64,000 nucleotides of DNA, from NCBI GenBank assembly GCA_963783085.1, contig CAWAMJ010000005.1, forward strand, positions 1-64,000, in the 5' to 3' direction. Origin of the DNA: CAVYUC01 sp963783085. Its GTDB lineage: Bacteria; Bacteroidota; Bacteroidia; Bacteroidales; Prolixibacteraceae. The translations under genes were made by a program, and so were the position numbers. This document shows positions 35,238 to 43,877 of the stretch, one piece after another. The notes beneath the pieces were generated by a model that was given only the letters and a program-made list of their open reading frames with translations, was not told the DNA's origin and searched no databases. Position 1 is the stretch's first letter. The number at the start of each line of letters is the position of its first letter.

Positions 35238-37670
35238 TTATGCTGACGAAAGGTTGTTTAAGTTTTCAAGCGCAGTCGCCATATCGATTCCTTTTTTCAA
35301 AACAGGTTGAAACAAATCCCCGGTTTCTTTTATCCGGTCGGGCATGGTTTTCAGGTTGAAATCAGAAATTTTCAATCCGCGTTTTACTTCGTCCCAATGC
35401 AGCGGCGCCGAAACGGTCGCACCTTTTTTCGGACGCACGCAATAAGGAGCCGCCAGCGTCTGCCCCCGCCGGTTTTGAAGGTAATCGAGGTAAATTTTGT
35501 TTTTCCGGTTTTTTAGCGCGCGGTCCATGCTGGTTAATTCCGGCACTTTTTCTTTTACATAATAACAAATTAGTTTGGTAAAATCGCGGGCTTCATCGTA
35601 AGTATATTTTGCATTTAACGGTATATAAATATGCAAACCTGTTGCACCGGAAGTTTTACAAAAGCCTTCAATTTTGGTTAATTTCAGCACTTCGTAAACT
35701 GCCTGCGCCACTTCAATTACTTCCTCAAAACTGTTTTTTTCCGATGGATCGAGGTCGATGACCGTATAATCCGGATTTTCGATGGTATCAATCCGCGAAT
35801 TCCACGGATTGATTTCAATGCACGCCAGGTTGGCCATGTACAGCAAAGTGGCTTCATTCTGGCAAACCAGGTATTCAATATTTTTTTTTGATGATTCGGA
35901 ATAAATGGTTGTGGTTTCAATCCACGACGGCAAATCGGGATTGTCTTTTTGATAAAATCCTTTTTGGTTAATGCCGTTGGGGTGGCGGTGCAAATTTTCC
36001 GGGCGATCTTTTAAATAGGGTAAAATCGAATCGGAAACCTGCAGGTAGTAATCGATGAGGTCGTATTTCCGCAATCCTGATTCAGGCCAGAAAATCTTGT
36101 CCAGGTTCGAAACCGGCACCTTTATTCCGTCGATTTCCAAATGCGAACTGTCCCCGGATTCCCCGGCAGAAGCTGGTTCCGGAGTTTTTTCTTCCGGCGT
36201 AATTTCCGGAACGGTTTTATCGGATCGCAATCCCTTGAAAACCGGGTGCCGCATAATGCCTTCGTTCGTCCATTCCGAGAATTTCACCTCGCAAATAAGG
36301 AGCGGTTCAATCCACTGAATTTTCCGTCCTTTGGTAGGGATTTTCACTTTAAAAGGATTTTCATCGGTTTCAATTTCTTTCATTTGCGCCAGGAGGTCTT
36401 TTTGCGTTTCATCGGAAAAGCCGGAACCGCAGTTGCCAATGTAAACCAACCTGCCGTTTTTATTCATTCCGAGCACCAGCGAACCAAACAATTTACTGCG
36501 TTTGTCAGAAGCTGTGTAGCCGCAAATCACGGCTTCCTCAGATTGTATCGCTTTTATCTTCAGCCAGTTCTCAGACCGTATTCCCGGAGAATAAGTTGAC
36601 TTTGCCTTTTTTGCTATCACACCTTCCAAACCATTTCCGGTGGCATTTTCGAAAAATTCCGTTCCTTTCTCAACAATATGATCGCAGTAAAAAACGTGCG
36701 GCAGTCCTTCAATGGTTTGCGGAATCAAACTTTTACGATCGGTTAGCGGAAGTTCCAGCATGCTGTGGCCGTTCAGATACAGCATATCAAAAACATAATA
36801 ACGTAGTTCACCCAACGTGTGCTCGTTGTAATTCTGAAGCAACTGAAAATGTGGAATTCCTTTTTTATCGAGAATGACCACTTCGCCATCAAGTACCACA
36901 TCTTGCGGTATTGTTTTCAGTTCGTCGGCCAGGATGCTGAATTTTGAATTGAAAGAAATACCATTCCGCGAATACAGTTCTGCATGGTTGTTGAGAACAT
37001 GAGAGACCATGCGGTATCCGTCCCATTTAATCTCGTAAATCCAGTTTTCGTCGTCGAAAATTTTTTTGGTGGCGGTTGCAAGCATCGGTTTAATAAAATG
37101 TTTCGGATTAAGTTGAACGATTTTGGTTTCCGCCTCTTCATTTATGCTGTCCAAATCATTGGCATCATACTCCACATCAACCGAAAAGTCATCGTTCTTT
37201 TTCATCAGCAGCCACTGGTTTTTTTCTTCGCCGCGGTTGGTGCGTACCAGCGAAAATTCACCTTTTATTTTTTTACCGTTGAATACAATACTCAGCCTTC
37301 CTTTTTCTTCCTGTTTTGCTATATCTCCGGATTTCGAATTTTTGGCAGCCTTGTAAGTGCCTTCATCCCAGATGGTCATTTTTCCGGCGCCATAATTTCC
37401 CTTTGGAATGGTGCCGTGAAACGTCAAATATTCCACCGGGTGATCTTCGGTTTGTATGGCCAGCCGTTTATCTGCCGGGTTCATCGACGGGCCTTTGGGA
37501 ACTGCCCAGCTTTTCAGCACGCCGTTCATTTCGAGGCGCAAATCGAAATGCAGCCGCCGCGCCTGGTGCCTCTGAATGACAAACCGGTGCGTGTTTTGGC
37601 GTTCCTCTTTTCCCTCTGGCTCTGGTGTTTTATTAAAACGGCGTTTTGCTTTGTATTCTTTTAATCCCAT
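35238..37670 (-). CDS. ligD: ATP-dependent DNA ligase LigD (phosphoesterase-ligase-polymerase)
   Basis: 810 residues with all three LigD modules. The 3'-phosphoesterase domain (about 25-150) has RRLHFDLRLEMNG and PKGNYGAGKM. The ATP-dependent ligase domain (about 195-490) has the adenylation motif YEIKWDGYRM and LDGEVVILD. The primase/polymerase domain (about 515-800) has ENLHRHPNGI and DYTVIDLDPSE. LigD seals double-strand breaks with Ku in bacterial non-homologous end joining. It lies 6 bases after ku, on the same strand, forming a two-gene repair operon. Confidence 0.97.
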   Translation of the reverse strand: MGLKEYKAKRRFNKTPEPEGKEERQNTHRFVIQRHQARRLHFDLRLEMNGVLKSWAVPKGPSMNPADKRLAIQTEDHPVEYLTFHGTIPKGNYGAGKMTIWDEGTYKAAKNSKSGDIAKQEEKGRLSIVFNGKKIKGEFSLVRTNRGEEKNQWLLMKKNDDFSVDVEYDANDLDSINEEAETKIVQLNPKHFIKPMLATATKKIFDDENWIYEIKWDGYRMVSHVLNNHAELYSRNGISFNSKFSILADELKTIPQDVVLDGEVVILDKKGIPHFQLLQNYNEHTLGELRYYVFDMLYLNGHSMLELPLTDRKSLIPQTIEGLPHVFYCDHIVEKGTEFFENATGNGLEGVIAKKAKSTYSPGIRSENWLKIKAIQSEEAVICGYTASDKRSKLFGSLVLGMNKNGRLVYIGNCGSGFSDETQKDLLAQMKEIETDENPFKVKIPTKGRKIQWIEPLLICEVKFSEWTNEGIMRHPVFKGLRSDKTVPEITPEEKTPEPASAGESGDSSHLEIDGIKVPVSNLDKIFWPESGLRKYDLIDYYLQVSDSILPYLKDRPENLHRHPNGINQKGFYQKDNPDLPSWIETTTIYSESSKKNIEYLVCQNEATLLYMANLACIEINPWNSRIDTIENPDYTVIDLDPSEKNSFEEVIEVAQAVYEVLKLTKIEGFCKTSGATGLHIYIPLNAKYTYDEARDFTKLICYYVKEKVPELTSMDRALKNRKNKIYLDYLQNRRGQTLAAPYCVRPKKGATVSAPLHWDEVKRGLKISDFNLKTMPDRIKETGDLFQPVLKKGIDMATALENLNNLSSA

Positions 37671-37676
37671 AATTTA

Positions 37677-38457
37677 TCAGGCTACCTGTCCTTTCTTCTT
37701 CTTTTCCAGACTGGCTTTCAATTGCGCCATCAAATCTTTTGCAGGAGTTGCTTTTGCTTCGAATTTCTGTTTTTTCGGCTTTTTGCCTTTCGTTTTCGAC
37801 TCAATGATTTTAATTAGTTGTTCGATATATACATCTTTGAATTTATCCAGATTGAATGGTTCGGTATACTGATCGATAAGCGTTTGGGCCATATCCACCT
37901 CCTTTTTCGAAACCTTGGTGTCCGCCACATTCAATTCATCGGTTTTCCGGATTTCATCGGCAAAGCGAATGACGTACAAAACAAGTACATTTTCGTACAC
38001 GCCGATTAAACTCAGGTGTTCTTTCTGGCGCATGACAAAAGTGGCCACTCCCAGTTTTTTGGTTTTTTTCAAGTGCATCGCGAAGGAGGTTATATGATTT
38101 TCCACCTTCTTTCTGAGGTTCGAGAAAATAAGGCTTTTTGTAAAGTACGTCGGCCACTTCCTGTTCTTTTATGAATTGTTCAATGTCAATGGTTTTACTC
38201 TTTTTTAGGTTGGCCTGATCAAAATCCTCGTCTTCGAGCACGATGTAACCTTCATCGTCATTTTTATATCCTTTAACAATGTCTTTCCATTCCACTTCTT
38301 TTCCGGTGCTTTCGTTTACCCGTTTATACCGGATGCGCGACAAATCGTGCTTGTCGAGCATGTCCAGGTCCAGTTTCCGGTCTTCGGAACCCGAATACAA
38401 TTTTACAGGTATTGAAACCAGGCCAAATGTTATCGTTCCATTCCATATTGATCTCAT
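37677..38457 (-). CDS. ku: Ku protein of non-homologous end joining, split by a homopolymer frameshift
   Basis: The N-terminal segment (38457 to about 38066) reads MRSIWNGTITFGLVSIPVKL, VLEDEDFDQANLKKSKTIDI and YNLLRDALEK. The C-terminal segment in another frame continues KKLGVATFVMRQKEHLSLIG, VLVLYVIRFADEIRK and a lysine-rich tail to 37677. Joined, they give one Ku of about 260 residues. The break sits in a run of seven T (38063-38069, A on the coding strand); six would restore the frame. Ku binds broken ends and recruits LigD, encoded 6 bases downstream. Because ligD is intact, a sequencing slip or transcriptional slippage in the run is more likely than true loss. Confidence 0.9.
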
Positions 38458-38493
38458 GTGATTGATATTAGGTTAATACTAACATTTCATTGT

Positions 38494-38639
38494 TGAGTCT
38501 GCTCCGAAAAGTCTGAGTTCATTGATTTTCAACTTCTTTACCCCTGACACAAATATAGGGGAACTTGTTGAAAATCAATGAACTCTTCAAAGTCCCCTTG
38601 AGGGGATTTAGGGGTTTTTGACTTTTCGGAGTGGACTCA
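38494..38639. repeat. Nested inverted-repeat element (about 146 bp)
   Basis: Outer arms 38494-38513 and 38620-38639 match at 18 of 20 positions (TGAGTC...GAAAAGTC). Inner arms 38515-38533 and 38567-38585 are perfect over 19 bases (GAGTTCATTGATTTTCAAC). Between the right arms is the short hairpin TCCCC-TTGA-GGGGA. It fills most of the 305-bp spacer upstream of ku. The structure resembles a non-autonomous palindromic element, and it may alter ku transcription. Confidence 0.85.
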
Positions 38640-38697
38640 TTGTTTAAAACATTGATTTTTATGGTTTTGTTTAACAGGGCAGGATAGAAACGACAAC

Positions 38698-38740
38698 AAA
38701 AAAAAGCGCTTTAAATAGCAGAAAATGCATTTAAAGCGCC
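38698..38740 (-). terminator. Rho-independent terminator of the T9SS gene at 38763-40022
   Basis: Perfect 11-base arms GCGCTTTAAAT (38706-38716) and ATTTAAAGCGC (38729-38739). Read leftward, the hairpin is followed by a run of eight T. It lies 23 bases after the stop at 38763. Confidence 0.85.
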
Positions 38741-38762
38741 TTAAACGGTTTTGTTCAAATTT

Positions 38763-40022
38763 TTATTTCACAAGAATTACCTGCGTATTTATTTTATTTT
38801 GCGAATTTACTTTCACTAAATAAGCGCCTTTGATCAGGTTTTTTACCGGGAGTGAAGTGGTTTCCGATGTCAGCGGTTTTTCATAAACCAGACTTCCTTT
38901 CATGTCGAACAAACGTACCGAGCTGTTCAGTGGGTTTTTCACCCTGATGTTGATGTAATCGGTTGCCGGATTGGGATAAACGGAAATATCCCTGTCGGCA
39001 ACTTCGGGCTCTACAGCGCTAACTTCCTGCCAGGTGAAGAATGTTTTTTCGCGGAGGTACAATTCAGCCTGCGGTTGTGAATTCGATTTTGTGGTTAAAA
39101 ACCATCCTCCTCCTCCCGGTGTGTCATAATAAAACTCAACGAGCGGACGCCTTCCATTGGCATATATGATTGAATCCTTGCTTTCAAGCACCCAGCTTTC
39201 ACCTGTCATATCCCACATATAATCCGTTTGAACGACCTGGTTCCCTTCAGAGTTATATGTATATTCCGATTTTGTCTCGGGATTCCAGCCCGGTGACATA
39301 AAATCCTGCGTGTAAGTGATCTCAGATTCCAACATTCCATCGTTATTGTACATATGCTCGGTTACGCTGCTTGGTTGCCATACATCCATTACGGGCATCC
39401 AGAAATATTCTTTCGTGGAATCCACTCTTCCGCTGGCATCAACTACATATTCTGTCCGAGATGAATGGTACCAGTCTGCTGAGTCCGGAATAAAAATACT
39501 TGATTCTTCCATCATCAAATGTCCGGAATTATTGAAGGTATATTCATCCTGCATCATCAAATTCCAGGCGCCGGTAATCGAATCAGCCTGGTAGGTTTTC
39601 GACATGGTGTTAACGCCGTTGTCGTAAACTTCTTCAAATTTAAAACTGGGTTCGTACATCTGCGAAACAGTATCCATGGTGAGAATGACAAGAGAGTCCA
39701 GTTGTTCTTCACTGCTGAAATACGAATACATTTTCATCTGTTCCATCCAGGAACCGTCTTCCCACATGGATGTAACCATGGTAAACGTACCGGTGCCGTA
39801 TGTAAACTCAGTCATCGACTCCGGAACAGAATCATTTGCGTTAGCCTCTCCTTCGCCGCTGAAAAGAGCATTGTTGAAGAGGAAGTTTTCAACTTTAACC
39901 AGCTGATAACCATCAACGGTATAGAAAAAATAATTATTCGGTATTACGTCTCCCATTTGAGCGTTGGCGGAAAAACCGCATACCATCATAAATAGTGTTG
40001 CAAAAAGTAGAATTTTTTTCAT
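38763..40022 (-). CDS. Exported hypothetical protein with T9SS type A sorting tail
   Basis: A 419-residue protein with a signal peptide (MKKILLFATLFMMVCGFSAN). The middle (about 60-320) is rich in Tyr, Trp, Ser and acidic residues with recurring MY-NNDG / YTYNSEGN / EYTFNNSG segments spaced about 45 residues apart, reminiscent of YD-type beta repeats. The C-terminal tail (about 340-419) is a Por_secretion domain (VYPNPATDYINI, RLFDMKGSLVYE, GAYLVKVNSQN). It should be exported and attached or released by T9SS. Specific function unknown. Confidence 0.85.
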   Translation of the reverse strand: MKKILLFATLFMMVCGFSANAQMGDVIPNNYFFYTVDGYQLVKVENFLFNNALFSGEGEANANDSVPESMTEFTYGTGTFTMVTSMWEDGSWMEQMKMYSYFSSEEQLDSLVILTMDTVSQMYEPSFKFEEVYDNGVNTMSKTYQADSITGAWNLMMQDEYTFNNSGHLMMEESSIFIPDSADWYHSSRTEYVVDASGRVDSTKEYFWMPVMDVWQPSSVTEHMYNNDGMLESEITYTQDFMSPGWNPETKSEYTYNSEGNQVVQTDYMWDMTGESWVLESKDSIIYANGRRPLVEFYYDTPGGGGWFLTTKSNSQPQAELYLREKTFFTWQEVSAVEPEVADRDISVYPNPATDYINIRVKNPLNSSVRLFDMKGSLVYEKPLTSETTSLPVKNLIKGAYLVKVNSQNKINTQVILVK

Positions 40023-40215
40023 AGTGTTTTTTTTTGTGTTTTAATTACTTCATTCAATTTAAGATATAATTCAATAAGATAAAAGCAAATGCAGTTATTT
40101 TATCATAAATGAACAATGCATGAAAATCCTGATTTTTATAACATGAAGCATTCCGCGATTGTTTTTTTAAATACGGCAAATTATAAAACATCTCGTATCC
40201 GGAATTTTTTTTCCT

Positions 40216-41157
40216 TTGCAGGAAAACAAAGACATTGTGAAATATAACCTGATAACAATTTTAGGACCGACCGCTACGGGAAAAACAACCGTGGCTGCAC
40301 ATTTGGCTGCGCAATTAGGCGGCGAAGTAATTTCTGCCGATTCGCGACAGGTTTACCGGGGAATGGATTTGGGAACCGGTAAAGATTATGAAGATTATTT
40401 TGTAAACGGAGTAGAAGTTGCGTCGCATCTGGTGGATATCGCAGATGCCGGTTCACATTACAACGTTTACCGTTTTCAATCTGATTTTGTGAATGTTTTC
40501 AATGAAATTGTTTCCCGGGGAAAAGTACCTGTTTTGTGCGGCGGAAGTGGTCTGTATATTGAAGCAGTTTTACAGAATTACAAGCTGATTCACGTTCCGC
40601 CCAATAAAAAATTAAGAGCCGGGCTCGAAGGAAAATCTTTAGGGGAATTGACTGAAATTCTGAAGGATTTGAAAACCGATTTACATAATATTACCGATGT
40701 GGAAACCGACCGGCGGGCAATCCGGGCCATTGAAATTGCTACCTATTATCGCGACAATCCTCAAATTGACACAAATTTTCCTGTTGTCAACAGCCTGAAT
40801 GTCGGTATTGATTTCGAGCGCGAAACAAGACGACGCCGGATAACCGAACGACTGAAACAGCGGCTCGATGAGGGCATGGTTGAGGAAGTGCAGCGGTTGC
40901 TCGACTCTGGTCTCACCCCTGATCAGCTTATTTATTACGGGTTGGAATATAAATACATTACCTTGTATTTAACCGGTGAATTGTCATACGATGAAATGTT
41001 CCGAAAACTTGAAATCGCGATTCACCAGTTTGCGAAACGCCAAATGACCTGGTTCCGGGGAATGGAAAAGCGCGGTACAACAATCCACTGGATTGACGGG
41101 CATTTGCCGTTGGAAGAAAAAATTGATGCTGTAATTTCGCTGCTCAATAATCCGTGA
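40216..41157 (+). CDS. miaA: tRNA dimethylallyltransferase (MiaA)
   Basis: About 305-313 residues. It has the P-loop ILGPTATGKTT near the N-terminus, the substrate motif SADSRQVYRGMDLGTGK and VLCGGSGLYIEA. MiaA adds a dimethylallyl group to A37 of tRNAs reading codons that start with U. No ATG is available: TTG 40216 gives the longest form and GTG 40237 (MKYNLITILGPT) is an alternative that puts the P-loop at the usual distance from the start. The variant is short and its middle differs from E. coli MiaA, so a second MiaA-like gene may exist elsewhere. Its end overlaps the convergent thioesterase gene by 14 bases. Confidence 0.9.
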   Translation: MQENKDIVKYNLITILGPTATGKTTVAAHLAAQLGGEVISADSRQVYRGMDLGTGKDYEDYFVNGVEVASHLVDIADAGSHYNVYRFQSDFVNVFNEIVSRGKVPVLCGGSGLYIEAVLQNYKLIHVPPNKKLRAGLEGKSLGELTEILKDLKTDLHNITDVETDRRAIRAIEIATYYRDNPQIDTNFPVVNSLNVGIDFERETRRRRITERLKQRLDEGMVEEVQRLLDSGLTPDQLIYYGLEYKYITLYLTGELSYDEMFRKLEIAIHQFAKRQMTWFRGMEKRGTTIHWIDGHLPLEEKIDAVISLLNNP

Positions 41158-41914
41158 TGTTTCTGTTATTTTTCAGGTGATTTCTGTCGGTCTCCTGCCA
41201 AACCAACCGGGCGCGAATCAATTCCATACCGTCACTTTCGCGAACTACGCTGCACAAATGATTTTGATTGTCGGCTGATTCTTTTTTAACGGCCAGCTTG
41301 TCAGAAGGCAAACCTTCTTTTAAAAAATTTATTTCGAATTCAACCAGTTCATTTTTTTCATGGAAATTGAATTCATAACTGTCGATGATACGCTCGAGGT
41401 AACGGCCGCTGTTAAAATGCTGGTTAATGTCGATTTCGTTGAAACGCACCGGCGTAAAATGCAACTTTTTGTCTGATTGCGGCGATATTACTTTTTGTGC
41501 ATCGCAACCGAAAACACTTTCATCGTGCTTCGGAAAATTATTCAGGTTGGAAATCCGCACAATTCGTTTTGAATTTAAATCGAGCACGAGCCAACTGCTT
41601 GTTGCCTGAATAATGTTGTTGCCGTTTTTATCGACGAAATTAAAATCACGGTAACCAAAAAATCCATCGGTCCCCCGCGACCAGGTTTCCAGCGTAAAAT
41701 CTTCCGCCCAAACCGGTCGCCGCTGAATTTTTACCAGTAATCTCGACAATACCCAAAAATGCTGATCTTCCTTCAAATGGTCATATCCAAAACCAAACAA
41801 ATCGGCATGTTCCCAGGCAATGTCCTGCATCTGGTAAAACATAAATGACGTGGATAGTTTTCCAAACCGGTTTATGAAATATGATTTTGTCTTCAGATTT
41901 TGCCTGTGTTTCAT
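41144..41914 (-). CDS. Acyl-ACP thioesterase
   Basis: A 256-residue protein of the plant FatA/FatB-like acyl-ACP thioesterase family (double hot-dog fold). Visible segments are FYQMQDIAWEHADLFGFGYD, LSRLLVKIQRRPVWAEDFTL, WSRGTDGFFGYRDFNFVD and, in the second half, NEIDINQHFNSGRYLERIID, which holds the N-x-H pair of the active site. It releases free fatty acids from acyl carrier protein. It is convergent with miaA and overlaps its 3' end by 14 bases. There is no nearby fatty-acid gene. Confidence 0.9.
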   Translation of the reverse strand: MKHRQNLKTKSYFINRFGKLSTSFMFYQMQDIAWEHADLFGFGYDHLKEDQHFWVLSRLLVKIQRRPVWAEDFTLETWSRGTDGFFGYRDFNFVDKNGNNIIQATSSWLVLDLNSKRIVRISNLNNFPKHDESVFGCDAQKVISPQSDKKLHFTPVRFNEIDINQHFNSGRYLERIIDSYEFNFHEKNELVEFEINFLKEGLPSDKLAVKKESADNQNHLCSVVRESDGMELIRARLVWQETDRNHLKNNRNITDY

Positions 41915-42094
41915 ACTGGTAAAATTAACAAAAAGGACGAAAGTACATCAATCCTTCCGCATCTGTCAGCGGTCGCCAGCCACCGGTCTGCCGCCTTCAG
42001 GTTTGCACTTCCCTGAACTTTTCCACAAAATTATTGTTCGGTTTTGAAAAACAGATGGATTTAACCAATTTTGCGCAAATTTTAATCATTAATT

Positions 42095-42874
42095 ATGAGT
42101 GGAATCATCATAAAAACTCCGGAACAAATTGAAGGTATCCGGAGCAGTTCGCATCTGGCAGCGCAAATATTGAACGACGCAGGACAATATGTAAAAGCCG
42201 GGATTTCCACTCAGTTTATCGATGATAAAATTGAAGAAATGATAATTGCCAATGGTGCTGTTCCGGCAACAAAAGGTTATAATGGCTATCCAAAATCCAG
42301 TTGTATTTCGCTGAATGAAGTGGTATGTCATGGAATTCCGTCGAAAGATACCGTTTTAAAAGACGGCGATATTCTGAACATCGATATTACCACCATTTTA
42401 AATGGTTATTACGGCGACACTTCCCGCATGTTTGCCGTTGGTGAAATTTCAGAAAGTGCGCAGACATTAATTGACGCTACCCGTCATTGCCTAAATCTTG
42501 GCATTCAACAGGTTAAGCCCGGCAGCCATTTTGGAAATATAGGATTCGTTATTCAGCGCTATGCAAAATCACAGGGTTTTAGCGTTGTTTATGAATTTTG
42601 CGGACATGGGGTGGGGCTGAAGTTTCACGAAGAACCACAGGTGGATCATACCGCCAGAAGAAACAGCGGGCAAAGAATGAAACCGGGTATGATTTTTACC
42701 ATCGAACCAATGATTAACCAGGGAAGGGCGTCGACAAAAATTGATAAAAACGATGGTTGGACTGCCCGCACAATCGACAATAAATTATCGGCGCAATTCG
42801 AACATACCATTTTGGTTACTGAAACCGGATACGAGGTTCTTACTGATGTTAAAGGTGAATACGATGTTACATAA
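42095..42874 (+). CDS. map: Type I methionine aminopeptidase
   Basis: A 259-residue protein with the five metal ligands of the family in place: Asp in LNIDITTI, Asp in YYGDTSRMF, His in CGHGVGLKFHEEP, Glu in FTIEPM and Glu in FEHTILV. It removes the initiator methionine from nascent proteins. There is no N-terminal zinc finger, as is usual for bacterial type I enzymes. It stands alone, next to the convergent W-M repeat gene with a shared terminator region. In many Bacteroidota map sits in the ribosomal protein operon, so this may be a second copy. Confidence 0.95.
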   Translation: MSGIIIKTPEQIEGIRSSSHLAAQILNDAGQYVKAGISTQFIDDKIEEMIIANGAVPATKGYNGYPKSSCISLNEVVCHGIPSKDTVLKDGDILNIDITTILNGYYGDTSRMFAVGEISESAQTLIDATRHCLNLGIQQVKPGSHFGNIGFVIQRYAKSQGFSVVYEFCGHGVGLKFHEEPQVDHTARRNSGQRMKPGMIFTIEPMINQGRASTKIDKNDGWTARTIDNKLSAQFEHTILVTETGYEVLTDVKGEYDVT

Positions 42875-42900
42875 AAAAAGCCCTGCAAACTGCAGGACTT
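42875..42900 (-). terminator. Terminator of the W-M repeat gene
   Basis: CCTGCA-AAC-TGCAGG (42882-42896) with a short extension (AAG/CTT). Read leftward it is followed by seven T. It lies directly against the stop of map and may also end map transcripts. Confidence 0.75.
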
Positions 42901-42922
42901 CCTTTACATTGTTTCCAGGTTT

Positions 42923-43474
42923 TTATTTGATATTCCAGTGTTTCTGATCAAACATCCAGTTTTCAAAATTCAATTCTGAATCTTTAAGTTCGCTGTATAC
43001 GAATGTTTTGGTGCGTATCACTTTGTTCTGACCTTCAAATGATTTTTCGTTTACCATCCAGTCTTCAATAACTGCTTCTTCTTCCGACTCCACTTCCAGT
43101 AAAGTGTTCATACTGAAGGAGCTTGCATCGAGCATCCAATTTTCAAGTTGAAGCGGTTCTTCAGTTTCTATTTCAAGTAAAGCGTTTCCTGCGAAAAAGC
43201 TGGCTTCGGTCATCCATGCTTCAAGTTCCAGCTCGTTATCAGTTTCTGCAGCTAAATATGCTGAAAATGCACTTGTTGAATTTGAACTTGCCATGCTGGT
43301 GAATACTTCAGGACGATTGCCTGCCATTGCAAGAGATACATGATCAACTTCTGAGTTGTTGTAGATGGGCTTCCATAATCCCTGGCCATCCAATGAACTA
43401 CTTAAAAACACTAATCCCGTTATTATTGCCAGTGATTTTAAAACTGCTTTCTGAACATTGTTTTTTGTTTTCAT
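42923..43474 (-). CDS. Exported protein with four W-M repeats
   Basis: A 183-residue protein with a signal peptide (about 1-30, LAIITGLVFLSSSLDGQ) and no recognised domain. The mature part has four repeats of about 30-35 residues built on E-x-W-M-x-[DEN]-x-x-x-[FW]: LELEAWMTEASFF, LQLENWMLDASSF, AVIEDWMVNEKSF and LNFENWMFDQKHW. Between them are acidic stretches (ETEEPL, ESEEEA). The protein is strongly acidic with one Trp-Met pair per unit. A strong terminator follows. Function unknown; it may be periplasmic or surface-exposed. Met-rich and acidic character could suggest metal binding, without evidence. Confidence 0.8.
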   Translation of the reverse strand: MKTKNNVQKAVLKSLAIITGLVFLSSSLDGQGLWKPIYNNSEVDHVSLAMAGNRPEVFTSMASSNSTSAFSAYLAAETDNELELEAWMTEASFFAGNALLEIETEEPLQLENWMLDASSFSMNTLLEVESEEEAVIEDWMVNEKSFEGQNKVIRTKTFVYSELKDSELNFENWMFDQKHWNIK

Positions 43475-43877
43475 GACTTTATCCTCCTGTTTGTTTTTGT
43501 TTTCTGTTTTTCTTGTTTTCTGTTTTCAGTTGTTAAGACGCCTCAAAAAATATTTCGTTACACTTTTTATAGAACTTTTTTTAAAACTGTACTTTTCTTT
43601 ACCTTGTTATTTGTTATACAAATATATGAATAAAAGATAATACCATGCAATACAAAGTACTATAATTTTTTGAATTTTTTTTAGCTTGCAATGCACTTTG
43701 TTTTTAATCAGCTACTTACCGTATGAAAAAAAATAAAAAAGTATGTATCAGGAAAAATAAAAGTAGATTCGTTATGCATTTTAGCTGACAATCCGTTCAA
43801 ACTGTGCTGCGGAAAAGAGAAATCCACAACGCAAACCGGAATTTTATTCAAACCGGTGAGCTCCTGCGGCAGTAATA
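43475..43877. other. Gene-free AT-rich spacer of 403 bp
   Basis: No supported gene or strong hairpin is seen. The part next to the W-M gene start (43475-43560) is a pyrimidine-rich stretch made of TTTTCTGTTT-like units, followed by AT-rich sequence that could hold its promoter. Short frames across 43708-43998 overlap the real gene on the same strand and look incidental. Confidence 0.5.
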
